In this document: piece by piece, positions 9,506 through 19,532 of the stretch
Layout: each line of letters opens with the position of its first letter
How positions within the stretch are numbered: position 1 is the first letter of the stretch
Assembly: GCA_015146655.1 (NCBI GenBank)
Contig: VKHL01000055.1
Location: 1 to 64,000 of the forward strand
Length of the DNA stretch: 64,000 nucleotides
Source: Ochromonas danica
Taxonomy: Eukaryota > Sar > Chrysophyceae > Chromulinales > Chromulinaceae
Direction: 5' to 3'
Position numbers and translations under genes: made by a program
The notes under the pieces: model-generated
Told to the model about the DNA's origin: nothing
The model's input: the letters and a program-made list of their open reading frames with translations, nothing else
Database searches by the model: none

Positions 9506-11623
9506 ATGCTCTCTGTTGATTCCATTACTACTCATCATGATCATCATGGTCATCATCATTCACCAACAAGTCCTGATTGGGATGCTACCCTTGGAGTATG
9601 GGTAGGAGAGAAAGCACCTTCACTCCTCCGTTTAGAAGATATTCCTGATCCTCTCTATATCTTTGGATATGGATCATTAATATGGAAGCCTGGAGAGTTG
9701 ATGGAAGATCTTCCTTCTTATCATTGTTATGCATTAGGATATCAACGACTCTTTGCACAACGAAGTTGTGATCATCGTGGGACAGTCTCTTTCCCTGGTG
9801 TTACTTTAAACCTTGTAGAAGATCGTCTATTAATTGAAAAAGGCTATAAATCTGAAGGATCTTCTTCTTCTTCATCATCTTCAGTTTCTTTTTCATGTTC
9901 TACTTCTTCTACTTCAACATCATCATCTTCTTCTACTACTACAACAAGTAATGAAAGCCGCTGTGAAGGAGTTGTCTGGTATATTCCACGTCATCGTGCT
10001 GAAGCTGTAATAGCTGATCTTGACTATCGAGAACGAGGTGGATATCATCGTCATTTCCTACCTGTCTATCTGAAAGAAGACACATCTTCTCATTCTGCTG
10101 GGAGTATTGTCTCTGCATTAGTCTATATTGGTCTACCGACTAACCCTAACTTCTACCTCCCTGCTAATCCTTTCAACCTCTACAGAAGAAGTATCGTAGC
10201 TGATCTGATCGCTACGGCTAAGGGAAGGTCAGGCCCTAATACTGAATATCTCTTTCGTCTCGTACACTACCTAGAAGAGTGTGGTGTAGTTGATGAGTAT
10301 TTGGAGAGTCTCGCCTTGGCAGTGCGTCTACGGATTGGACCATGGCATAGTCGTCTTCATCCTCCGCCTCGTATCTTGGAAGCAAGTGATAGAGATGATA
10401 GTTCTGTCAAGGTCAAGGCAAAGCTGTGGGGATGGGGAAATAATGAACATGGTCAGTTGGAGGCATTATCAGAGCATCATCCTATTGTCTCCTATGCATC
10501 CCCGATTACCAACCTAGCCGCTGCTTGGCCACGCCATGAACTCCATGTCGCCGTGGCAGGAGGAGGAAGTAGTGGCTGGCTTTCAGGAGATAGATTATTT
10601 CTACAAGGACATATTGTACGTCATTTATTAGAGAAGGGTGACTTAGATCCTCTTGTTGCTGAGGATGGAGAAGAACCTGGCAATGCAGCAGGTATCATAG
10701 TACTGGAAGGAGTGCGAGGCGCAGCACTTGGCTATGACCATTCCTTACTGCTGCTTCACAATGGAGCTGTGATCGATCTAAATCACGCTAATCCTCAAGA
10801 AGGTGCTCCTAAGATAGTGCAAGGCTTTCAGTTGCAGGCAATCGAAGGTCGAAAGAGACACTTTGGGTTCATACTATCAGAGACGACAAGTGGGGATGAC
10901 GTGCAAGCATCCGATACTGTGGTGAAGCTTGCAGTTGGACCTCGCCATTGTGTGGTGGTAACCACTCAAGGAAATGCTTTGTTTTGGGGAGAAGATCGCT
11001 ATCTTCCTCCAACATCTGCTTGGCGTCCCTCGACGGAAGGCAGTAAAGTGGTGGAGGTTGGCTGTGGAGCCCAGCACACTGTGTTGATCGACGACCATGG
11101 GGTGGTCTATAGTGCTGGCAGCAATCTCCGAGGGCAACTGGGAAGACCTACCGAAGATCGAATAGATCGAGATTTCCAACCCGTTGCTCTGCCCAGTGAG
11201 GTGCGCTTTCTGCGAGTGACCTGCGGTTGGTCACATTGTGTTGCTCGAGGGGTAAAAAGCAACGGTGACCTAGTCTTCTATGCCTGGGGTCGTCGAGACA
11301 TGGGGCAATATCCTCTCCATGACAAGGAGGAAGTCAATCTAGACGATTGGAAGCCTCGTATTCTTCCCTCTTTACCCTCGGGCAAACAAGTCGTCGAAGT
11401 TTGGTGTGGGTCAGAGTTCACCGTCACAGTAGATGAAGAGGGCAATCTCTGGGGTTGTGGATGGAATGAACATGATAATATCACTCCTCGTAAGGATAGT
11501 GGTGATACAGTTGTCTCACAATGGACGGTTATTCGAGATGGTGACAAAGAGCAGCTTCGCTTACAACATGTGTGGGAAGGTGCTTTAGCCTGTGGTGGTG
11601 GCCATGTGCTTTGTATTGCTTGA
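9506..11623 (+). CDS. ChaC-type gamma-glutamylcyclotransferase fused to RCC1-like repeats
   Basis: A single-exon protein of 705 residues from the ATG at 9506; an in-frame ATG at 9338 would add 56 low-complexity residues and is less likely. Residues about 50-280 form a ChaC domain: FGYGSLIWKPGE is the substrate loop, LDYRERGGY carries the catalytic Glu, and NPNFYLPAN and SGPNTEYLF are conserved. A Ser/Thr-rich insert (about 120-150) interrupts it. ChaC enzymes degrade glutathione to 5-oxoproline and Cys-Gly. Residues about 305-705 contain RCC1-type blades: LWGWGNNEHGQLE, VEVGCGAQHTVLIDDHG, YSAGSNLRGQLG, VTCGWSHCVARG, YAWGRRDMGQYP and VWCGSEFTVTVDEEG. RCC1-like propellers often act as GTPase exchange factors or ubiquitin-ligase adaptors, but which applies here is unknown. 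Fragments of this gene's 3' end recur at 15560, 29086 and 34545. Confidence 0.88.
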   Translation: MLSVDSITTHHDHHGHHHSPTSPDWDATLGVWVGEKAPSLLRLEDIPDPLYIFGYGSLIWKPGELMEDLPSYHCYALGYQRLFAQRSCDHRGTVSFPGVTLNLVEDRLLIEKGYKSEGSSSSSSSSVSFSCSTSSTSTSSSSSTTTTSNESRCEGVVWYIPRHRAEAVIADLDYRERGGYHRHFLPVYLKEDTSSHSAGSIVSALVYIGLPTNPNFYLPANPFNLYRRSIVADLIATAKGRSGPNTEYLFRLVHYLEECGVVDEYLESLALAVRLRIGPWHSRLHPPPRILEASDRDDSSVKVKAKLWGWGNNEHGQLEALSEHHPIVSYASPITNLAAAWPRHELHVAVAGGGSSGWLSGDRLFLQGHIVRHLLEKGDLDPLVAEDGEEPGNAAGIIVLEGVRGAALGYDHSLLLLHNGAVIDLNHANPQEGAPKIVQGFQLQAIEGRKRHFGFILSETTSGDDVQASDTVVKLAVGPRHCVVVTTQGNALFWGEDRYLPPTSAWRPSTEGSKVVEVGCGAQHTVLIDDHGVVYSAGSNLRGQLGRPTEDRIDRDFQPVALPSEVRFLRVTCGWSHCVARGVKSNGDLVFYAWGRRDMGQYPLHDKEEVNLDDWKPRILPSLPSGKQVVEVWCGSEFTVTVDEEGNLWGCGWNEHDNITPRKDSGDTVVSQWTVIRDGDKEQLRLQHVWEGALACGGGHVLCIA

Positions 11624-11821
11624 TTGATTGATGACCTCAACAAATGCAATTACTAGTCAGATGTTTAGTTGATAATTGTTTGTTGAAAGACAAAAATGTA
11701 AGCTATGCTGGAGAGGGTTTTGAATAGGTTTTGTGAAGTTAATACTTACTGTTAATCATGATTTATTCTGCAGGGCACGAGTGAGGTGACTGCAAATATT
11801 ACCCCATGCTAAGTCCTGTTT

Positions 11822-11930
11822 GTTTTGGGCCATGGAAATGCAAAATATCCTCCAATAGGATTTCCAATTGAAAGCAGTTCGAGGAAGTTCAGCCATGTTA
11901 AGCTTGTGTTTGCCAGGTCAAATTTGTTGA
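11822..11930 (-). pseudogene. Short relic of GT8-like glycosyltransferase
   Basis: About 100 bases around 11829-11920 match the antisense of the GT8-like genes downstream: GCCATGGAAATGCAAAATA, then CAATAGGATTTCCAATTGAA and AAGTTCAGCCATGTTAAGCT. In those genes this encodes the region of FNWKPYWGNS and AILHFHGMKP. Neither side continues into a GT8 gene, so only this scrap remains. Confidence 0.75.
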
Positions 11931-12322
11931 GTCGTAGCTTTACATTGTACTTGATTATCAACTTTACAATTGCGGGAAATATTACTTTACTGGATTTTCT
12001 TTTCTTTCTCATTTCATTTGATGACATTTGTGATTATTTGACTATCCATTGTAATTCATGTAATTCTGCTTGAAAATTAACAAAATCTGGAAATCCACCG
12101 CAGCAGAATTCCGGAATTCCGCTCCAAAACAGTAATTTTCATCCAATCCCTATTCACAAGGAGAAGGAGAAATGTTTCTTAAATTTGTTGCGACCAATCA
12201 GACTTTCTCTCTCCAATTATTCGAAATCAATAATAAAGAGTATATTGATCAATAGGATTAGAATCGGTGAAAATCGATCAAGTGATAATGATAGTAAGTA
12301 AGATCTTCTGATAGAAATATGG
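11931..12322. other. Intergenic, no gene recognised
   Basis: AT-rich spacer. A near-palindrome GAATTCCGGAATTC lies near 12109. Nothing else recognised. Confidence 0.4.
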
Positions 12323-13300
12323 ATGGAAATGGCGACAATTTTTTTGATGCTTTCTATTTTGTTTTTGGAGTGTTTTGGAGTGTGTGTGTGTGATGTTGGG
12401 ATGAGAAATGATGATGGAGAGGAAGCACTTCATGGGGTTTGGCGTAAGATAGGACTGGAAGGCAGTAGAACGCTTCGCAGATACTTCACAGAGAAAGCTA
12501 CTGCACCTTACTTCCACAAGTTATTGAAGGATGTATTCCAAACGCCTGAAGAAGTAAAAGAGAAAGAGAAAGAGGCGGAAACGAGGAAGTCTCAGGACAA
12601 AGTTTGTATTGTTATGCATATTCATGGCACGCAAGTGGGCAAGTGGACAAAGGACTGTCATCCAGTGCCAAGCAATTTGAAGATTTCTCGAGCAAAGCAA
12701 AGGGAATGGCTGTGAGTGAAAGTAGCAACAGCACGGAGAGCTACAATAATGAATATCGCTTCTTCAATGTAGAGGAGACGATTCGTTCTCCCTCTCTTGG
12801 TTCAGTATAATCACTATAACGCTCTGTCTGGTGATGAGGACAGCCAGAAGGGTAATATGCATTTCCATCGCAATGTCAAAGGGAAGTCCTCCATCTACTC
12901 CAACATCAATCGCATTCGAGTGATCACTTATCACGATGAGTTGAAAACCTATCACGCGAAGGAATATGCTGGCTTTCATCAGCATCTCTACCATTTGACG
13001 GACAGAGCGATTTCTCAATGTTCTCCTGACAGCGACTGGCTACTGGTGACAAATGGCGATAACACTTACCATCGAGACTTCCTGAACCATCTGGATCGCT
13101 CCTATGATCTCATTGCCTATGACTTCTATTCACGTTGGTTCTTGCATTTGAAGAAACCTCTTCCTCCTTATGATCGGCTCACTTCCTGGATTAAAATGGA
13201 TCTTTCCGTCCAACAACGCCATTCCAGTTTGCCTTCTTATCATCCCTTCCCGCCTCTTCACACAGGACAGACACTTCCCTTCCCAGACACAAGGAAGTGA
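12323..13300 (+). pseudogene. Secreted glycosyltransferase-like gene spread over three frames
   Basis: The first segment (12323 on) starts with a signal-peptide-like stretch, MEMATIFLMLSILFLECFGV, followed by a charged region and KVCIVMHIHG, like the first strand of a GT-A fold. The middle part continues in another frame (ESSNSTESYNNEYRFFNVEE) and the last in a third from about 12797: MHFHRNVKGKSSIYSNINRI, then DSDWLLVTNGDNTYHRDFLN and YDLIAYDFYSRW. NGDNTY followed by a hydrophobic strand resembles a nucleotide-sugar-binding DxD region. Frame changes fall near 12640 and 12795. No convincing GT..AG introns were found, so it is probably a decayed or misassembled gene. Part of its 3' end recurs inverted at about 58817-58860. 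The family could not be named. Confidence 0.5.
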
Positions 13301-13309
13301 CGAATGCCT

Positions 13310-13654
13310 TGGTTAAGTTCGACTAAGATCACTGTGTGTGGTAACCTAACATGTCATACCGCAGGAATACCGAATAACTTCCTGCTGCAGCAGAACTTAT
13401 CCCACCCAAATAAATAAGATAACACCAAACCATTAATATCTGAAGATTACAAATTAAATAGCAAGCCGCAAGCCTACAAACATCGCAGTTGCAAACTAAC
13501 TAACGGTCAATTTGAGTACGAGATAATCAATCCATCTCTTACATTCAGGTTATAATTATAATTAAAATGATTATGAGGAAATTCGTGAATAGAAGTCACA
13601 CTCTCCTGGGGGCATCACCCGCCATGTAATGACAGAGAATCATAAATATTAGAC
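13310..13654. repeat. Shared 3' flank of the GT8 units (copy 1)
   Basis: The block beginning GGTAACCTAACATGTCATAC, with CCTGCTGCAGCAGAACTTAT and ending near TTACATTCAGGTTATAATTA, recurs at 16385-16700 and 19150-19530. It is the downstream flank of each GT8-like gene, so the duplicated unit is larger than the coding region. It holds no coding sequence of its own. Confidence 0.85.
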
Positions 13655-14707
13655 CTAGATCTTATTATCCATGAACCGAAACATAATGTTTTTCTTCTTC
13701 TTCTTCTTCCTCCTCTTGGCTTCACTCACTGATTTTTGAGCGACATCCAATGTGACCATGTGATGATATATTCTCAATGCACTTGCATATGAGAGTGACA
13801 TATCATCCGGAGAAACATGGTACAGGTTAGTAATATGCCTGCAGATGTCCACGTATATTGGAGTCCCCACACATTTTGCAACACTTGGACTTTCGCAGCC
13901 TTTACTGCCCATCTTAGAAAAGCATTCAGCAGAACGCCCAGGCTTCATGCCATGGAAATGCAAAATAGCAGTGCTGTTGGAGTTCCCCCAATAGGGTTTC
14001 CAATTGAAAGCAGCTGGAAGAAGTTCAGCCACATGAAGCTCGTCTTTGAAATAAGAAATTATATATCCCTGGTCATATGCATCGAATTTAAAGTTAGCAT
14101 TCTTCCCATGCTCAATGAAACCTGTGCGGTGCTCATTCATGGCAGATATGTTTATATAAAGTACACCAGAATTAGCTATTTCATCTTTTGTCATCTCTCC
14201 TCCTAATGAGATCACTTTGGGCTTTGGTAAATCATTAATATTGAAGGAAGGGTAGAATAGGACGTCACAATCTGTGTAAAGAATATAGTCGAAGTTGATT
14301 GTGGACCTTAGAGAAGGAGGAAGTGTCTTAGCCAACTCGGGTACAATAGAAGGAATATCCAAACGAAGGAAAGCGGGATGATTGAGAATTGGGAACATGC
14401 TGATGACCACTGGATCCACAAATGTCAAGTTACGGTGGAGAATGAGGATCTTGTCAGATTCGGCCAGTTTGGTCAGCCAATTGGGAAGAGGGACATTTTC
14501 ATGGCTTCCACCCAACATAAGAACAGGGAAGAGCTGATCGGAATGCAGTAGCAGCGCAGAATTAAGTGCAGCTTTGACGAAAGAGAGGTATGAAGAAGCA
14601 TGGTCGTTAATCTGTGTGGCCATAAACCACAGAGTCTTCTTTCCAGCACACTCTGCCACAAGAACAAGAATCAACAACAACACAAAGAGCAAAGTCAGCC
14701 CCCTCAT
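13655..14707 (-). CDS. Secreted GT8-like glycosyltransferase, copy A
   Basis: A 350-residue protein from the ATG at 14707. The N-terminal signal peptide MRGLTLLFVLLLILVLVAEC lacks a basic stem, so it may be cleaved rather than act as a Golgi anchor. Features of a GT8 (glycogenin/galactinol synthase-like) fold are KKTLWFMATQ as the first strand, LDIPSIVPELAKTL, the metal-binding DxD in YTDCDVLFYPSF (near residue 150), IANSGVLYIN, YDQGYIISYF and the C-terminal AILHFHGMKP, whose His is usually a second metal ligand. The likely role is transfer of a sugar from a nucleotide donor to a glycan or glycoprotein in the secretory pathway; donor and acceptor are unknown. A Lys-rich C-terminus ends the protein. 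It is the first of three intact paralogs. Confidence 0.82.
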   Translation of the reverse strand: MRGLTLLFVLLLILVLVAECAGKKTLWFMATQINDHASSYLSFVKAALNSALLLHSDQLFPVLMLGGSHENVPLPNWLTKLAESDKILILHRNLTFVDPVVISMFPILNHPAFLRLDIPSIVPELAKTLPPSLRSTINFDYILYTDCDVLFYPSFNINDLPKPKVISLGGEMTKDEIANSGVLYINISAMNEHRTGFIEHGKNANFKFDAYDQGYIISYFKDELHVAELLPAAFNWKPYWGNSNSTAILHFHGMKPGRSAECFSKMGSKGCESPSVAKCVGTPIYVDICRHITNLYHVSPDDMSLSYASALRIYHHMVTLDVAQKSVSEAKRRKKKKKKNIMFRFMDNKI

Positions 14708-14838
14708 CAACTACCGGTCAAATCTATTTCGAGCTCTTGCTGTGGTTATACTCCATGTTAGGCCAGGCCGAGGGGGTTTGTGTATGACGTCAACTGTCGG
14801 ATGTCGGTCGTTGTGCGTGGTGGAGCAGCCGGGGAAGT

Positions 14839-14856
14839 GGTTAACTTAACAAGGAA
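14839..14856. promoter_or_regulatory. Recurrent TTAACTTAACAAGG motif between GT8 and PRXL2 (unit 1)
   Basis: GGTTAACTTAACAAGGAAAG lies between the divergent GT8 copy A and a PRXL2 fragment. The same motif occurs in equivalent positions at 17859, 21887 and 33683. Near-matches occur at 20626, 30947, 39429 (reverse), 40941 and 41699. Conservation while the surrounding sequence drifts suggests a bidirectional promoter element; this is inference. Confidence 0.45.
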
Positions 14857-14929
14857 AGGCTGTGTTTTGCCATGGAAAAAACCGAAAAAGACGAAGTATT
14901 GGACTATATACTGTATCACTTCTACATGC

Positions 14930-15120
14930 TGTGCTGCTTTAATCTCTTCACGTAGTATTCCACAGTCATTATTTCGAAGATTATTATGGCCTCCTTTTGC
15001 CTAATCTTGCCAGCCATAGTGCGGAGGCATTAAACACCATCGAACTCTACTCAGCGATAACTCACTCCAGATCGTGCCCCATTCAGGCAGGCAGGCAGTC
15101 TATGGGCTGAGCGACCTGCA
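14930..15120 (+). pseudogene. PRXL2-like N-terminal fragment (unit 1)
   Basis: This matches the 5' part of the peroxiredoxin-like 2 copies, with CTTCACGTAGTATTCCACAG upstream and sequence corresponding to ALSTIELKSVTAGQL, then CCCCATTCAGGCAGGCAG. The fragment stops before the CxxC active-site region and passes into the roughly 400-bp shuffled unit. It is broken at both ends. Confidence 0.65.
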
Positions 15121-15535
15121 AGAAACAAGAAAGCTGATCACGATCAGCAAGAAACTCCAACACGACGAATCAGGACATCTACCATATCCAACAAAGTGTG
15201 TTTCTTCGGCTATGGTCTTTGATTTGGTTTATCGGATAGCCGCGAGTTCTTCTGCTCATGCTTTCAATCGACCCTTCAATTGGCATCCAATTGGTTTTCT
15301 TGAATAGCGAATTGCTCAATCTAACTATAATGACTTACATATCTGATATCAGTGTGCTATACGCATTCTTCCTAATCCTCCACACTCTCCAAAGGAACAT
15401 TCATTGCTGTCAACCTCTTCTAACTACAAGCTACGCCTTAAGTGATCCAAGTCTGCAAATTGGCACAGACAACTATCATCATATCAATGGTTTAATGTAT
15501 CCAATGAAATAAGTTATCAAATGCTTCTCTTCAAG
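15110..15535 (-). repeat. Shuffled ~400-bp unit, copy 1 (inverted)
   Basis: This stretch is the reverse complement of 28665-29085 and partly of 34225-34540. Landmarks are CAAGAAACTCCAACACGACG, ACATATCTGATATCAGTG and TAAGTTATCAAATGCTTCTC. No open frame is conserved between the copies and no function was recognised. Confidence 0.8.
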
Positions 15536-15559
15536 TGCCGGACTTTACAATACAAAACC

Positions 15560-15770
15560 CTGTATGCCTGGGGTAATATCCTCTACTTGAAAAGGAGGAA
15601 GTCAGTCTGGGCAATGGACGGTTATTCAAGATGGTGACAAAGAGCAGCTTCGCTTACAACATGTGTGGGAAGGTGCTTTACCATGTGCTTTGTATTGCTT
15701 GATTGAGGCGCCTCAATAAATACAATCACAGTCATATGTTAGTTGATAATTGCTTGCTAGTATGTTGAGT
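15560..15770 (+). pseudogene. Fragment of the ChaC/RCC1 gene 3' end
   Basis: Pieces match 11280-11340 (TATGCCTGGGG... GGAGGAAGTCA) and 11515-11680 (ATGGACGGTTATTC through the stop and 3' flank), with the intervening part missing. It is a non-functional scrap of the gene's last exon and 3' flank. Confidence 0.8.
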
Positions 15771-16390
15771 TAACGATCCCTTTTGGGATTGGGCTTTGGG
15801 CTTTGAGTGAGTGGCAAGAAAGATGACTTGGGGTATGAAGAAGACGATATCCCTTCTCTCGTTCAGCTAGCTATCACCCCTCTTTTTTCTCCTGCCATGT
15901 CCTTACAGCGATGGTGAGGATTATTCGGCTATTTCTTTTTAAAAAGAAGATCAAAACCATCGTCTTCTGCTGGGTGCTAAATCATGCCCTAATGATGACA
16001 GAATCCAAGCCGACTTCTTGAATAATGCTGTTCGTCAGACGGGTCCTTCTGGTGGTGTTGATCTTCTCAATATGGACGAAAACGGAATTATTCGGCAAGC
16101 CCAAGCCTTCTCCTGCAGAGGCAGGCAGCCAGATTAGAGGAGAGACTGCATGCTTTGGCCAATACGAATTGTTTGAAAATCGTGGGCGTTTGCTTGATCA
16201 GATGAAGTCCATTATCCAGTGGACTTGTTGGAATACGTGCTCACGATGTTGGAGAATGGTGGGGATGTTTGCGCACAGCATGTAAAGTATGCAAATGACA
16301 GGCTCTTCTGAAAGATATCGCACAACTCAATGATGCGTTCCTCAAGTCTACAGAGAATGACCCTGCTGCCCTAGTAGCTCTGTGTTTGGT
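15771..16390 (+). other. Unidentified broken coding fragments
   Basis: Short stretches look coding. One is DFLNNAVRQTGPSGGVDLLN near 16005-16070. Another is LLEYVLTMLENGGDVCAQHV near 16215-16285, followed after a gap by LLKDIAQLNDAFLKSTENDP. The latter recurs more completely at 18288-18534. The parent gene was not identified. Confidence 0.45.
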
Positions 16391-16705
16391 AACCTAACAT
16401 GTCATACAGCAGGAATACCGAATAACTTCCTGCTGCAGCAGAACTTATCCCACCCAAATAAATAAAATAACACCAAACCATTAATATCTGAAGATTACAA
16501 ATTAAATAGCAAGCATACAAACATCGCAGTTGCAAACTAACTAACGGTCAATTTGAGTACGAGATAATCAATCCTTCTCTTACATTCAGGTTATAATTAT
16601 AATAATTTAAATGGAGAAAATTTGTGAATAGAAGTCAAACACTCCCGGGACATCTCTCGCCATGCAATGACATTATTATGACCATGAATCATACATTATT
16701 TGACC
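16385..16705. repeat. Shared 3' flank of the GT8 units (copy 2)
   Basis: Same block as at 13310-13654, starting TTTGGTAACCTAACATGTCA. The preceding sequence differs between copies, placing one duplication breakpoint near 16384. Confidence 0.85.
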
Positions 16706-17767
16706 TTATCCACGAACCGAATCATGATATTCTTTCGTGCTCTTCTTCCTCTTCTTCTTCCTCTTGGCTTCACTCGCAGATTTTTGAGCGACATCCAACG
16801 TGACCATGTGACGATATATTTTCAATGCACTTGCATATGAGAGTGACATATCATCCGGAGAAACATGGTATAGGTTAGTAATATACCTGCAGATGTCCAC
16901 GTATATTAGAGTCCGCACACATTTTGCAACAATTGGACTTTCACAACCTTTACTGTCCATGTTAGAAAAGCATTCAGCAGAACGCCTTGGCTTCATGCCA
17001 TGGAAATGCAAAATAGCAGTTTTGTTGGAATTCCCCCAATAGGGTTTCCAATTGAAAGCAGCTGGAAGAAGTTCAGCCACATGAAGCTCGTCTTTGAAAT
17101 AAGAAAGCAAATATCCCTGGTCATATACATCGAATTTAAAGTTAGCATTCTTCCCATGCTCGATGAAACCAGCCATATGCTTCCTCATGGCCTTTATGTT
17201 CATGTAAAGTACACCAGAATTAGCGATTTCATCTTTCTTCATCTCCCCTCCCAATGAGATCACTTTGGGCTTTGGTAAATCATTCAAGTTGAAGGAAGGG
17301 TAGAATAGGACGTCACAATCTGTATAAAGAGCATAGTCGAAGTCGATCGTGGAACTCAGAGAAGGAGGAAGTGTTTTAGCCAACTCGGGTACAATAGAAG
17401 GAATATCCAAACGAAGGTAAGCGGGATGATTGAGAATGGGATACTTGTTGATGACCTCTCGATCCACAAATGTCAAGTTACGGTGGAGAATGTGAATCGT
17501 GCCAGATTCGGCCAGTTTGGTCAGCCAATCAGGTAGAGGCACTGCCTTCCTGCCTTGACGATGCCTTCCTCCCAACATAAGAACAGGATAGAGCTGATCG
17601 GAATGCCGCAGTAGTGCAGAATTAAGCGCAGCTTTGACGAAAGCAAGGTATGAAGCAGCATGCTCATTAAACTGAGTGGCCATAAACCACAGAGTCTTCT
17701 TTCCAGCGCACTCTGCCACAAGAACAAGAATCAACAACAACACAAAGAGCAAAGTCAACCCCCTCAT
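16706..17767 (-). CDS. Secreted GT8-like glycosyltransferase, copy B
   Basis: A 353-residue paralog of copy A with the same signal peptide, the DxD motif YTDCDVLFYPSF, DQGYLLSYF and AILHFHGMKP. It differs from copy A by a short insertion after LMLGG (RHRQGRKAVPLPDW) and a different C-terminus (KRKKKRKKSTKEYHDSVRG). All expected catalytic residues are present and the frame is open throughout, so it is probably functional. It reads away from a PRXL2 pseudogene at 17950. Confidence 0.82.
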   Translation of the reverse strand: MRGLTLLFVLLLILVLVAECAGKKTLWFMATQFNEHAASYLAFVKAALNSALLRHSDQLYPVLMLGGRHRQGRKAVPLPDWLTKLAESGTIHILHRNLTFVDREVINKYPILNHPAYLRLDIPSIVPELAKTLPPSLSSTIDFDYALYTDCDVLFYPSFNLNDLPKPKVISLGGEMKKDEIANSGVLYMNIKAMRKHMAGFIEHGKNANFKFDVYDQGYLLSYFKDELHVAELLPAAFNWKPYWGNSNKTAILHFHGMKPRRSAECFSNMDSKGCESPIVAKCVRTLIYVDICRYITNLYHVSPDDMSLSYASALKIYRHMVTLDVAQKSASEAKRKKKRKKSTKEYHDSVRG

Positions 17768-17858
17768 CAACTGCCGGTCAAATCAATGCAATCAACTTCG
17801 AGCTCTTGCTGTGGTTTTCATTTTGCGGTGCGTGGCGGGGTTTGGCTTGTGGGTAAAT

Positions 17859-17876
17859 GATTAACTTAACAAGTAA
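17859..17876. promoter_or_regulatory. TTAACTTAACAAG motif (unit 2)
   Basis: GATTAACTTAACAAGTAAAG lies between divergent GT8 copy B and the PRXL2 chimera, in the same relative position as in units 1 and 3. Confidence 0.45.
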
Positions 17877-17944
17877 AGGTTTTTCGCTTGTCTTGCGCCT
17901 AAAGAGCATTTTTCATCTTTGCCTGTTATCGAAGACTACTACTT

Positions 17945-18322
17945 GAAGCTCTTCACGAAGTATTCCACAGTCTTTATTTTGAAGACTATTATGGCCTCCT
18001 TTTCCTAATCTTGCCAGCAACGGTGTGGAAGCTGGCATTGAGCACCATTGAACTCAAATCAGTGACAGCAGGACAACTCACTCCAGATCGTGCCCCCATT
18101 CAGGCAGGCAGTCTATGGGCTGAGCGACCTGCTCTTGTCTATGTTGTTCGTAGGCCAGGTTGTGTGCTCTGTCGTGAAGATGCCCAAGAATTAACATCTC
18201 GCATCAAAGCAGGGCAGTATGACAATGACATCAATGTGGTGGGGGTGATCCAGGAAGTACTAGCTCCAATTAAAGGAGCTGAAACAGATGGAATGGTGGG
18301 GATGTTTGCGCACATCACGTGA
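17945..18322 (+). pseudogene. PRXL2-like N-terminal half joined to a foreign fragment (unit 2)
   Basis: The open frame encodes ALSTIELKSVTAGQLTPDRA, then ERPALVYVVRRPGCVLCRED with the CxxC redox motif, AQELTSRIKAGQYDND and APIKGAETDG. It matches the N-terminal half of peroxiredoxin-like 2 (thioredoxin-fold antioxidant) proteins. At about 18288 it runs into the fragment MVGMFAHIT and stops, so the C-terminal half is lost. The best-preserved PRXL2 N-terminus in the window, but truncated. Confidence 0.7.
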
Positions 18323-18534
18323 AGTATGCAAATGACGGCAGCCAGGCATTGAAGGCTCAAATTGAAGAAGGAATGGGCCGTCAGGAAGCACTTTTGAAAG
18401 ATATCGCACAACTCAATGATGCGTTCCTCAAGTCTACAGAGAATGACCCTGCTGCCCTAACAAAGTCATCCAAAGCCTGGTGCAATCTGCTGAGCTCTAT
18501 TTTGGACTTCATTCGCACATTTCCTCTGGACTGA
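18288..18534 (+). pseudogene. Unidentified gene fragment (GGDVCAHHVKYAND...)
   Basis: An open frame reading HVKYANDGSQALKAQIEEGM, then ALLKDIAQLNDAFLKSTEND and SKAWCNLLSSILDFIRTFP. A shorter copy is at 16245-16380. The composition is helical and cytosolic. The parent family was not recognised and both ends are abrupt. Confidence 0.4.
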
Positions 18535-19532
18535 CATTTTACTCCAACTTACGGGTGAGTATATATCCTGTTGCTATTCTTTTCCTTTAAGCAAAGCTGA
18601 CTACTCTTTAGCACAATTGCGATGACATGGCTTATACCCAGCAGTGACCAAAAGCAAGCTTATGCTCAGATATGCCTCAGCTTCGTAGTCTTCTCGAGAG
18701 CTTTCGATTCCCTGATTATTTCCATAGAGGAGGTCTTAAGTACTCGGGAGAGTACAGACTGCAGTTTCTCAAGCAAGTGTATGCTATTCCAAGTCGCAAA
18801 GATGTAAATTTAGTTTGTTGCTATAATCCTCTGAAATGTTAACGTTACCACAAACGACTGCAACATTTCCAACTACTTTGAATTGCTTCCTCCGCATCTT
18901 GAAGAGTGAACAGCACAAGGACCCCACGGACATGTTCGTCGTGTTCCTGGATTAAGTGCATAAAAGAGTATACTACTACTTCTACTTAATGTTGTGGTTT
19001 TTATTATTACACAGCACTCCTGATGCAGCATGTAGGCCTAACAAATTAATTACTGTTTTCTTGTCCAGTTTCATCAAAGGTTTCTTGTCAGCCAAGTGCT
19101 TCTCAGACACAAGGTAGTGATGAATGTCTTGATTAAGTTCGAGTAAGCTCACTGTGTGGTAACCTAACATGTCATACCGCAGGAATACCGAATAACTTCC
19201 TGCTGTAGCAGAACTTATCCCACCAAAATAAATAAAATAACACCAAACCATTAATATCTGAAGATTACAAATTAAATAGCAAGCATACAAACATCGCAGT
19301 TGCAAACTAACTAACAGCCAATTTGAGTACGAGATAATCAATTATTACATCTCTTACATTCAAGTTATATTAAAATTAAAAGCTTGTGGAGAAAATCAAA
19401 AGGCCTACTGATCTAACAAATGGAGGAAGGTTTGATCTTAAACCAAACAACTGACAAAATGCTTAATATGCATGCTCTCATCATCGGAACTACTGCTGCC
19501 AAGTAATGCCCACGAATCATAAATATCTGACC
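18535..19532. other. Intergenic; last ~400 bases are the GT8 3' flank (copy 3)
   Basis: Nothing coding was recognised from 18535 to about 19105. From about 19108 (CAGACACAAGGTAGTGATGA) the sequence matches the end of the 12323 gene and the shared GT8 3' flank (13280-13560), continuing to about 19370. Confidence 0.6.
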
